From Zygnema cylindricum (Eukaryota > Streptophyta > Zygnematophyceae > Zygnematales > Zygnemataceae), in NCBI GenBank assembly GCA_037447655.1, contig JBBHKE010001799.1, positions 1 through 64,000 on the forward strand: a stretch of 64,000 nt of DNA, written 5' to 3'. The stretch's first letter is position 1. Each line of letters opens with the position of its first letter. Positions 34,308 to 44,839 of this stretch are shown here, one piece after another. Under the pieces are notes generated by a model, which saw only the letters and a program-made list of their open reading frames with translations, had not been told where the DNA came from and did not search any database. The position numbers were made by a program, and so were the translations under genes.

Positions 34308-34855
34308 GTACACCGCGAATCGTAATTAGAGTAATGAAAAAATTAGAGTAAAAAAACAAAAAAAAACAATTATAGTAATTGACGCTAATTTATGTGATAG
34401 AGCTTTTTCAACTATGAAGTTTACTCTAATTTATTTAGTTATCCTATATTGGGTTATGTCGGCGATAACTATGTGCGCGATGATTATAAACACTAAATTA
34501 CGTAGACGTTCAAAATGTGTCAGTCCGGTATAGTATTGACGAGATATATGCGAACGGCTTTTTTTCGATGTGATTCATTTTTTTGTTTAGTGCGATTCCA
34601 CGTGCGAGCATGATTTTATTAAATAATTATTTGTACCTTTTTACTTATAGAAGTACTATTTTGCACGGTCAGACGTCATCCGTACTCCACACTATTTAAA
34701 AATAGCCTATATTATATTTTTTTACGCTAATTAAACCTCACCTTAATTAGAATAATGAAAAAATTAGAATCGATTACTCTATTTGATGTGATAGAGTCGA
34801 AATTTCGAGCGACCGAATTAGAGTAATTTACTCTAATTACGATTCGCGGTTGTAC
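34308..34855. mobile_element. GTACACC-family element, D/E type with internal deletion (548 bp)
   Basis: Starts GTACACCGCGAATCGTAATT and ends AATTACGATTCGCGGTTGTAC (one extra T). It matches element D but lacks about 80 bases around D's GACGATGCTGTCGACGGACG region. Confidence 0.87.
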
Positions 34856-36077
34856 TGTATGTTCTGTACTGTACCGTACCGTACTGGAGTTACTTTCAAA
34901 GCTGGAAGGGACAATATTCTTCGTAAAACTCGAAAATCGAATGTGTACTTCACGAAAAGTGTAAGATTATGGACGGACTATTGTCGTTTTCCGAAACATA
35001 AGAGCTATTAAAAAAAAATTGTGGTAGTTAACGCGGTGATATCCACACCATCCAGCCAATAGAAGCAATAAATGTCACACGTGGCAGTTTCTTGGTTCTG
35101 GTTGTTTTCTGCTGATAAATTACGAATTCCGGAAACATTTTGGCAATTATAATTATTTAATCGACGTCAAATCTTGTGGTCAATGAATTTAACTTTTTCA
35201 GAGTTTCATACATGTATTAAATAAAATCTGATTTTATAGAAACTGACAAAATTCGTTATATCCTAAAAACCAATCCGCGTAATGATCGTTAGGCTTGATT
35301 GCGAATGCGATCTACAATCGGATTGACAGTGTACGAAAGTCACAGTATCATCCACACTTTATAAGGATAGAAAAAACAAACTCTTTCCTTATATATTTTA
35401 GACACGTCAGCAAATTGTTTCCGTACTGGGGAGGACCAGAAATTGGTCTACGCCTTTGCGGCAAGAATACGGTTCGGCCAATGTAACGGTCACGCATAAA
35501 ATAGTGTGGCCGGATGATTGACACTTTTGAATTTTGGGACCCAACGACGGTACGGACAAACGACTAATACGACATGTCAACGGTCGACGTTTGGGTGCTA
35601 TCCAGTCAACACTTGGAAAATCTGACACCTTTTTTTCGATCCATGACGACAAAGTACCGTACATGAATTTTCCCCCCTGCATGATATTTGTCGTTTACTG
35701 CGTAAGGTTGCCGTGAAAAGATCCTATCGCCGACACAAAAAAAATTATACCGCTTCTCCACTACAGTAACTTCAAATTTTAATTTAATTTCCTCTTTGCA
35801 AAATAATACGTGTCAGAGTTGTAAGGGTTATATAAAGAGTTAAGAATCACATAAATGCTTTACTACTCGGACCACGTGGCTATAGAATGGACTGAATTTT
35901 TGCTGTGAGCTGATTCGGTCTTCGGCCACTTGGCAGGGCGATCTACCGTACAACCTAATTTGGGGCTACTGTGACTGCAACAATCAGTGGGGGAGGTCGG
36001 CTCCATTCCGCTTCAACCCTCTTTCAAACAATAATGAAATTCGTACATTTCGTACGTCGTGAATAAATCTTGAATCG
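34856..36077. other. No recognisable gene
   Basis: Overlapping short frames at 35295-35716 lack known motifs and are not splice-bounded. Many GTAC words; otherwise featureless. Confidence 0.4.
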
Positions 36078-36192
36078 TGGTCGGTGATAATCGGACGGTC
36101 GGTGATAATCCGACGGTCGTTGATAATCGGACGGTCGCTGATAATCGGACGGTCGCCGATGATTGGACGGTCGCTGATAATCGGACGGTCGT
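36078..36192. repeat. 18-bp tandem repeat, about six copies
   Basis: Unit GATAATCGGACGGTCGCT with few substitutions. On the minus strand it would read (S/N/T)DRPII repeats, but no gene structure surrounds it. Confidence 0.92.
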
Positions 36193-36668
36193 GGCTTGCG
36201 CTACTCACGATTGCCTTTGACCTGAAAATGAATCGTGTGGCAGACGCTATGCCGACAGTAACTGTGAAAGGAGTATCTCTAATTTGTACGTTTCTATGCT
36301 CGGAGACAAGGTCGTACAGTGCGTAACTGCAGTTCGAAGTTCCGGATCCCGTCTATAAAGATGCTGACCAAGGCATTTTGTCGCGTATAAGTACACTTTT
36401 ATTTGTCCTAGCATACGTGTACGCGAAAGCTCATAAGACTCGAGCTACGTGGGTGGACCATGCTGACAAGGTAAAAGAAATTACTTTCCGTGACGTCATA
36501 CGTCTACACCACGTGAACAGGAAGGAGGCATCACCGACTTCTGGTTTGTCCTTTTCCAAAAAGTATTAACTGTTCAAATAATTGGTAACAACCAGATGTA
36601 GAGCATAGATCTAGTTCTAGATCTATCCGTACGTTTTTCACTTTTCTGCTTAAACACGAAAGCAAATA

Positions 36669-37212
36669 GTACACCGCGAATCGTAATAAGTGTCAAAGTT
36701 TAAATAGTGTTGAATAAAATTTACCATAATTGATGCTAATTAAGAATTTGATTTTTTTTTTAAAAGGTGTATTCTAATTTCGGCATTATGCTAATTTGGG
36801 AACAGCAAAAATGGAATATTCGCCGTACGATTATATACAATATATGTATTCGTACAAAATATTATGAATCGTACGCCGTCGTGAAATTTAAATATCCGTA
36901 CATGTAAGACTAATTTACGTGTCAGACCAATCCCGTTTTTTTAGCGCTCGTTCCTATGCGTGCGCGTCTGATTTAATTCATTTTTTTTTTTGTAAATTTT
37001 TCACTTGAAAAGGTACATTTATGTACGGTCTGACATAGACCGTACACCTCACTATTTATATATTTTGTACTTTCGTTCTTTACGCTATTTTGTACGGTAC
37101 CTTAATTAACGTCAAGGAAAAATTAAAATCATGTATCCTATTTGGGGAAAAAAATCAAAATTTTAAGAACCCAAATTAGTGACTTTAACACTAATAACGA
37201 TTCGCGGTGTAC
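36669..37212. mobile_element. GTACACC-family element (544 bp), inverted partner of 44296-44839
   Basis: Left GTACACCGCGAATCGTAATA, right TAATAACGATTCGCGGTGTAC. Its interior (for example TTAGCGCTCGTTCCTATGCG and GTACGGTCTGACATAGACCG) occurs as the reverse complement at 44296-44839. Confidence 0.87.
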
Positions 37213-37482
37213 ATACCCGTCCGATCATGGTAGTACCGAATCTGTGCAGATCTGACGGCCAGGCTATCGGTTATTCATTGGTTGACCGAAAAAATAGAAA
37301 GCTGGAAAAAAAATGGCCTTTTGAGTCCGTACAAGTAACAAATCGCCACTCTGTATGTTCACACCTGTTCAACGGCGGGCTTTGAAAACACAAACTCGAT
37401 ATTTTCATTAAAATATCATTTTTTCGAACATAGCAATTTTGCTTGGGCGCACGAAGCATATGTCATAAAACAGATAAATATG

Positions 37483-37590
37483 CAAAGTACGGAATCCAAA
37501 GTACAGAATCCGCAAGTACAGAAGCCGTAAGAACAGAATCCTCAAGTACAGTATCCGTAAGTACAGTATCCGTAAGTACAGAATCTTTGA
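37483..37590. repeat. 15-bp tandem repeat (AAGTACAGTATCCGT)
   Basis: About seven copies of AAGTACAGAATCCGT with substitutions, next to unrelated non-coding sequence (37213-38098) that holds no recognisable gene. Confidence 0.88.
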
Positions 37591-38098
37591 AATAGTACAT
37601 GAAAATCTGTCATGGCCTGATCGAACTGATGAAACTGACAAAATGTACTCTACTCGTGCGCCGTCAGAAAAGTGTTTGACATAAAAGTGTACGGCTTTAG
37701 GGTTACCGCAGACGCCCGAAAACCCTAGCGCTCACTTTAACAGTTTAACATAACGCGTCTAAAAAGAAAGGATGGGCGGCACGCGCAATTAATGCGCATA
37801 GATTTTTCCGCCGTTACTTCTTTTGTCTTTTGCCAAATTTGAAGGGGAAAACTTTTTTGGCAACGATTCAAGCTTGGAGCAAAAGCGGACGTCAGAAAGT
37901 ACATATATGTACGGAAACACACGGGTATGAGACTATGGGTTGACTGGGACCAATGTTGACTACCTTTGACTTTTTGACTTCCGAACCGTTCCGCTTACAA
38001 GAACCATTGATAAAAAATACTCTCGTTATTTTTCCTTTTTCCATACAAAAGGAGAAATAGGGGCGCAGCGCACTTAGAGCATGTGTAATACCGTATTG

Positions 38099-38298
38099 CT
38101 ACACCGCTAATCGTTATTAGTGTTAGTAACACTTATTCAGTCGCGACTATTTTCTATAAAAATTAACAAAATAGAGTTAAAAGCATTAGTTAAGGACGTG
38201 GACTACAATTTGTCAAGTCTCCTTGTAATACTATAGTTAATTCTAATTTTGCATTAACACTATAAAATCTTTAACGCTAATAGCGATGAGCGGTGTAG
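38099..38298. mobile_element. GTACACC-family short element (200 bp)
   Basis: CTACACCGCTAATCGTTATT at the left and AATAGCGATGAGCGGTGTAG at the right. TTAGTGTTA words lie inside. The right end overlaps the start of a hAT-like element. Confidence 0.75.
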
Positions 38299-38751
38299 TG
38301 TTGTGTATTCAGCAAGAAACTTATCGCGATAAAACCGATACCGATAGTTATCGGTTATCGAACGGTGAGGGGTCCCGGTATATCGCTCCGAGACCAACAA
38401 ATTCTTTATCGACAATAAGTGGAAAAAATATAGTGCACTACATAATAGTACTTTAAATTATATTGTATTATATTACTAACTGTGTATAGTATGATAAGCT
38501 GTTCCGTACTCTATATAACGGGAGTTATGTACGGACAGCTATCCTTATATATGTACAAAATAAACCATACAATTATCGCCAATAGTTATGGACTTATGGG
38601 TAACGGTGTTATCGCGATGAAAAACCGATATTATCGTTTTTCAGTCGCGATAATACCGGTATCGATATATCGCTCCAGTATATCGATTATCGGTAAGCCC
38701 AAAAAATGAACATATTGGTTATCAACGAAACCCTACAAATACACATCAGTA
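38297..38751. mobile_element. hAT-like non-autonomous element, decayed right end
   Basis: Starts TAGTGTTGTGTATTCAGC. The interior has CCGATACCGATAGTTATCGG and ATCGAACGGTGAGG, then CGATATATCGCTCC. The right end AATACACATCAGTA is a degenerate inverse of the left. It begins exactly at the right terminus of the preceding GTACACC element. Confidence 0.6.
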
Positions 38752-39034
38752 GCCGGTAGGAATACGTACCCTCCTATTAAAGCAAGAGTACTACTATGGT
38801 TTTGGAAACAAAGCCTTTATGGCTTAAAAAACACATAACCAGATTTAAAAATGAAAGGATTATTAAATAAAGTATATATAAGGCGTTGTTTCCTCAAAAA
38901 TAAAACATTAACTAGACTGAAATAGAGTGCCACTACCGATTAAGAACTTATATATTCATACTTTAAGCAATACGAATGACTTTTCTTGTTAGCGTCATCT
39001 AAATTGTCTTGCCCAAAGCCAATACACGCTGAGT
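38752..39034. other. No recognisable gene
   Basis: Short AT-rich spacer between two hAT-like elements. Confidence 0.5.
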
Positions 39035-39838
39035 GAAATTTCTAGTGTTGTGTATCGGAAAGAATTTAACGATAACCGATATGGACCTTTTTTCGGGTTA
39101 CCGATAATCGATATATATTGGTACGATATATCGACATCGGTCTTATCGCCGATAAGTAGCCGATAATATCGGGTATTTATCGACATTAATGCCGATAACG
39201 ATAACTATAGGCGATACTGTACGGACCGTACATATAAATGTACGGCCTGTACACGCAACTGTACGTCGTATTCCTCGGATGCGCAGCGGACCCCCTTACT
39301 CCCGATTCCGGTAAAAAATCGCGATTTTTTCCATCATTATTCCTAATTTAAGGGGATTTTCAAAATTCCTGCTGCCAGAATTTTCAAAATATGGCGTTTG
39401 GAAATGGCGGCAGTCTGACATGTGTGTTCGTCTTCTTCTTTCAGTCTGTTCGTCTTTTTTTGGAAAAAGTTTGATTCACAAATTTTACTATGCATTTAAT
39501 TTTTTTTCGTTTCGATAGTAGAGTTTTATAACAATACAGTATTAACTTATATTGTCTACGTTTATGTGCAGCGCTGTTCGTAACAAGTTTCAGTTAAATA
39601 GATACGCGGAACAGATTCTTATACGTGGCATTCCACGCTATATAATGAAAATAATATAATACAGTATTTTATATAGTACTATTGTACGCATACTATATTT
39701 TTAAAAAGTTATCGCCGATATGGAATTTGTTGGTCCCAGACCGATATATCGGGACCTTTGACCGTTCGATAACCGATAACTATCGGTATCGGTGTTATCA
39801 CGATAAGTTTTTTACCGATACACAACACTAGAAATTTC
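39035..39838. mobile_element. hAT-like element with perfect ends and 8-bp target duplication
   Basis: The element 39043-39830 starts TAGTGTTGTGTATCGG and ends CCGATACACAACACTA (exact inverse). Both flanks are GAAATTTC (39035-39042 and 39831-39838), an 8-bp duplication as expected of hAT transposition. Subterminal arms are rich in CCGATA palindromes. The centre (about 39240-39700) has no transposase-like frame, so it is non-autonomous. Confidence 0.9.
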
Positions 39839-40001
39839 CCACGCATATAATATACAGAAAGCGCAATTTATTGTACTCGACTTCACGATAAACAACACTA
39901 TTTAAGCTGACGGCGTTGGTTTATGTGAGGAAATTATGGTTGGCATCCAATGTATCCGTGTCGTACATGTCTTTTACAACGTACTCTGACGCAAAAAAAA
40001 A

Positions 40002-41062
40002 GTACACCGCGAATCGCTATTAGTGTTGACGACAATAAATCAAAGCTCCCAAATTTTGACCTTCGAACTATAAATATAATTAACAACTCTAATTTTCTTG
40101 CGTCAATATAACTATTGCTTACTTAGCGATATCGACTCTAATTTGAGTGAAAAATAAATAGTATTGCGCAATGAATGTGTCATTCCGTACCATAAATGTT
40201 TTATACTCTGACGACATTAGTGGCATATGTAATTGACATTTGTGTTTGTCCCCCGTAGAGCAATTTGAAGTTAACTATTTGTTACGCTAAATAAGATTTT
40301 ACTTTATGTCTTTCCGTAAAATGAAGTACTTAGCGGTTTTGAAGTGTCCTATTTTTTATGCTTAACTCTTTTTGTACCCCGGTGGTACTTCCATCGCAGG
40401 TTTTGCAATAAAGTTTACTTTATACTTTGAGGTCGAAGTTCCATCGAGAGGCATATGTAATCGTAAGGTTAACAAAATTGGATGTAATATTATGTTGAGG
40501 GGGCATCATGTGGTGTCTCTGAACAAGTTGTCGTATACGTGTTTAAAATTAAGTGGTACACCGTGAATTGTTATTAGCGCTTATTCGGCGGCCCCATATT
40601 TTGACCATCAAACCTAAAATATAATAAATTACTCTAATTAATTTTGTAGTTTAATACATCTACTATTAGATTAACGTTAATTACTATGATTTGGACAGTT
40701 TTAAATAGTGTAATGTGTGACATGTGTCAGTCTGTACTCAAAATGCTATATATTTTGTACAAACATAAAAAACAAGCGTCAGATAAAGGCGTCGTTACGA
40801 GGAATTGAGTGCGTCGCCACACAGAAGCGCACCTAAATCTGATCCCCGATGATAAAGACGAATGAAAATCACGCAAACATGTTCTCACATGTTCAAACGT
40901 CGAACATGCGAACACAAGTTATACCGTCTAAACTACGAGAAAATTGTATCCAAATTAGCATTATTAAATAAGCTAGAGTAAAAAAAAAAATGGCGAAGGT
41001 CGTTGAAGCCAAATTAGAGTTTAACTAATTACTTTTTGATGTTAATGGCGATTCACGATGTA
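40002..41062. mobile_element. Composite GTACACC-family region (two left ends, one right end)
   Basis: Left termini at 40002 (GTACACCGCGAATCGCTATT) and 40556 (GTACACCGTGAATTGTTATT), with one right terminus (GGCGATTCACGATGTA) near 41062. The inner unit 40556-41062 is the reverse complement of 48775-49288 (shared TGTTCTCACATGTTCAAACG region). Confidence 0.7.
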
Positions 41063-41404
41063 ACACGTAAAATATAAAAATATCGTCAAAGATTTTAATA
41101 ACCGACCAATTTGAATGTAAAATTTACAAATCTTAATTTGTGCACCATGTGCTTGTATACCGTGTACTTTGGGTACCATGATAAATCAAATAAACGAAGA
41201 CGAAAAAATTTTGCGAGACATATTTTGGGGCCACAAAAGCTTACGCTAGCAAGAACGAACAACATAGAAAATGCGCATAAAAGGCACGAATGAAACACCG
41301 AAAATATAATCAATATGAGCATGTAATAAAGATTGAAAGTTAATAAAATGCGTTGACCGATTATGATTTTATAATAAAATAAAAAATAGAAAAACATTTA
41401 TTTA

Positions 41405-41760
41405 AAAACACTAGTACAACTTAGTGAAACTTTTTTTTTCTTTATAGTAATGCAAGCCCCGATTAATTAACTTTAGCTACTATAATTTTGGCAAGTTTTA
41501 AACAGTGTAATGTACGAAATGTGTTAGTCCATACTAAAAATGCTCATCTTTTGGTACAAACATATATAATAAGTGTTAAATAATGGGGTCGACAAGGGAA
41601 ATTCAGTGCATCTCTACGGAAAAACGTATTCATATTTGATTCAAACTCATAAATACCAGGAAAAATCGTGCGAACCTGTTCTCACATGTTCAAGGGTTGG
41701 AAATGTGAACACAAATTATCGCACTTACATCCAAATGAGTGTTAGGTGCATAAATTAGTC
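41405..41760. mobile_element. Partial GTACACC-family copy without termini
   Basis: Related to the interior of 40556-41062: AAACAGTGTAATGTACGAAATGTGT, the AAATGCTCAT...GGTACAAACAT segment and CCTGTTCTCACATGTTCAAG. Both ends are lost. Confidence 0.65.
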
Positions 41761-41791
41761 TTGATTTTTGTTGGCCTTGAACCCAAAAAAG

Positions 41792-42684
41792 TAATGTTGT
41801 GTATCGGTAAAAAACTTATCGCGATAACACCGATACCGATAGTTATCGGTTATCGAACAATTAGAGGTTCCGATATATCGGTCTGGGACCAACAAATTCC
41901 ATATCGGCGATAACTTAAAAAATATATAGTATGCATACAATAGTACTTTATAACATACTGTATTATTTTATTGATTTTATGTAGCGTGGCATGCCACGTA
42001 TAGAAATATGTTCCGTTACGGTTTAACAGCAATTTATTACGGTAACGCGGCACATAAACGTTGGTCGGTTAACTGAACAAAAATTTTACGGCGTCGTACA
42101 GAAATTTACTACAAAATTGGTGAACATGGAACTGGAAAAGGACGGCGGACACAAAAGTACAACGGACGCAAAACAACATTATGCGTGCCGCCGGAATCGA
42201 ACGGACAACTTGGAATGAGAAAACACAAGCGGACGGGCCAGCGTGAGCGCCGGCATCCCGGAATGGCTATTTTGGCAGCTTTTGCCAAAAAAGCCGACAG
42301 ATTGACACGTGGCAGGTCCCTAGTGGATTTCAAGGAATTAAAGGACAAAGCCATAGCGTCGGATGTGAAAGGTACATCGTTTTTATTGGTTCCGTATCAA
42401 AGTCGTACACATTTCATGGCGGCTACGGTACTTTCTATGCTTGTACACGTCGGAGAATAAGACGTACAGTTGAGTGTACAGACCGTACATTTATCTGTAC
42501 GGTCCGTACACTTATCGCCGATAATTATCGTTATCAGCATTATCGCCCATAAGTACCCGATATTATCGGCTACTTATCGGCGATAAGACCGATGTCGATA
42601 TATCGTACCAATATATCGATTATCGGATACCCGAAAAAAGGCCCATATCGGTTATCGGCAAATCCTTACCGATACACAACACTA
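41792..42684. mobile_element. hAT-like non-autonomous element (893 bp)
   Basis: TAATGTTGTGTATCGG at the left, CCGATACACAACACTA at the right; flanks CAAAAAAG and CAAAATAG (7 of 8 identical) as a likely target duplication. The arms share CCGATACCGATAGTTATCGG with 39043-39830, but the centre differs and is GC-richer (42120-42440). Its open frames match no transposase motif that I know. Confidence 0.85.
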
Positions 42685-44295
42685 CAAAATAGAGTTAATA
42701 ACACCGATTGTTTATTTACACTAATTATTTCTTAACTCTAATATCGATTCACGGTGACCATTAATTCCTTCTAAAATAAATATTCCTGCATATATCTATA
42801 CATTTTTTTCGTACACTAAAAGGTTACGCAATTCACAAAAGGTTCAATAACTACAAAAAATAACGAAATTTTGTAAAATAATATGAATCCGTACAAATGA
42901 GACATGTATGACAAACAGGTACAAGAATTCTACGTACACAGTACGTGCGACTGGGAAATTTTGTTGACTACCTCTGACTTTCTGACTTCCAAACACGGAG
43001 AATAAGGGTTTGTCCCCATGTACTTGTAACTTAGCGAACTTACTTTGTATTTTAGCGCGGATCCGTCAGACCCGGTTTTCAAGTGTCCCTATGTCTGTAA
43101 TGACGAAATCGTAACTTACGCATGTGACGATTGTATACGTCAACAATACCTGTGACGGTTGTCAACGTCTACAATATGTGGTCGCACGATATTTTTTGGA
43201 ACTACTTGTGACGTCGCATGTCTTACCGTGACATTGTAGACGTAGCGCATTCCAACCTGCGCCGTTTCACGGTTGAAGACGAGGCGCTTTGCCTTTGCGA
43301 CTCCTATCCGGTCGACGTGAAATGGCATCTGAATTTGAAGACCCCTGCAAAAAAGAAATCCGTACTGCACGAAAACGGACAAATCCAAACAAATTGTGTA
43401 CTTTTCTTTGTCGTATTGGAAATGCAAACGGACAAAAAATAGCGAATTTTGTACTTTTATTTGTCCTTAGAAATCGTATGAAAATTTTCGAATATTTAGA
43501 CACGTGCTAATATATGTTCCTATTTGTTTATAAAAATCCCTAGTTTTAAAACACATCGCGCATGTGTTTTGAAGATAAGGTTGAAGATGACGTTTTTTGT
43601 CGTCAAAGTGGGTCGAAAAACACAAGACGACAAATTTTTGTACATCGTAAGTTCGAGGATGACGCAAATTGTACTCTACAAATTTGCGATTCCTTCGTAC
43701 GGTTGGAACTTAGGCAGTACGACGCTAAGTTTTACAGCAAAACGACAGAAAAAAAACCCTTACTTATGCACATGGGGACATACCCTAAGACCGGCTGAAA
43801 TAAACAAACGAACAACGACTGGAACATAGAAACGAAAGTGTGACCACGCGTGCGCCATCCCTCGTAAAGAATCTAAAAGGTACGACAACAAACTGGGACT
43901 TTGGAACATAGAAACAAATGTGACGAGTTTAATCCAATCCCGCATCTGAGCCGTTAATAGGAGTTTAGCCGTGACATATAACTTGGGTATCCTGTCGTAG
44001 ATATGCCTTGATTTGAACCGTTAGTAAGGTTAAATCGTCATTGTAATATAGAGCCCTCCGTTTCGCCTGTCGTGTGTAGTTAATTTGTTATGGTAACGGA
44101 GAAAAATATCAATTATTTGTTTAACATTTAGAACACTTTCCAATAAATTAGACAAAGCCACGTGTGGACGCTTATGTCTCTACGTGTCATGCGGTAATTC
44201 TCAAACGTTTGAAAAACGTGTATACAAAAAAAAAATGGTTGACTTTATTAAAAAACGTGATGGTAAACCATATGAGTCCATGGGAACAAAAGGAA
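42685..44295. other. No supported gene; transposon debris
   Basis: A lone GTACACC-family right end lies near 42720-42755 (AATATCGATTCACGGTG). Frames at 43140-43830 are hydrophilic in places (for example EDDVFCRQSGSKNTRR) but have no recognised domain or splice structure. 42945-43005 repeats a segment of 37925-37990 (GTTGACTACCTYTGACTTTY). Confidence 0.4.
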
Positions 44296-44839
44296 GTACA
44301 CCGCGACTCGTAATTAGTGTCAACAACTCGAATTTGGGTTCTTAAAATTTTGATTTTTTCCCCAAATAGGATACATGATTTTATTTTTTCCTTGACGTTA
44401 GTTAAGGTACCGTACAAAATAGCGTAAAGAACGAAAGTACAATAATGTATAAATAGTGTGGTGTACGGTCTATGTCAAACCGTACATAAATGTACCTTTT
44501 CAAGTGAAAATTTTACAAGAAATGATTTAAATCAGACGCGCACGCATAGGAACGTGCGCTCAAAACACGGGATTGGTCTAACATGTAAATTAGTCTTACA
44601 TGTACGGATATCTAATTTTCACGACGGAGTACGATTTCTAATATGTTGTACGGATACATATAATAAAATGTATAATCGTACAATTTTTTTTCCATTTTTG
44701 CTGTTCCAAATTAGCATTAACGCCGAAATTAGAATACACCCTTTTTGAAAAAAAAAAAAAAAATCTTAATTAGCATCAATTACTGTAAAATTACTTCTAC
44801 AATATCTAAACCTTGACACTAATAACGATGCGCGGTGTA
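44296..44839. mobile_element. GTACACC-family element (544 bp), inverted copy of 36669-37212
   Basis: Left GTACACCGCGACTCGTAATT, right TAATAACGATGCGCGGTGTA. The interior is the reverse complement of 36669-37212 throughout, with scattered substitutions. Confidence 0.86.

Noticed and set aside
35295-35716. Overlapping 60-90 codon frames on both strands
   Set aside because: No known motif, no splice boundaries, surrounded by transposon debris.
42109-42460. Opposed 81- and 91-codon frames
   Set aside because: They lie in the centre of a hAT-like non-autonomous element and match no transposase motif.
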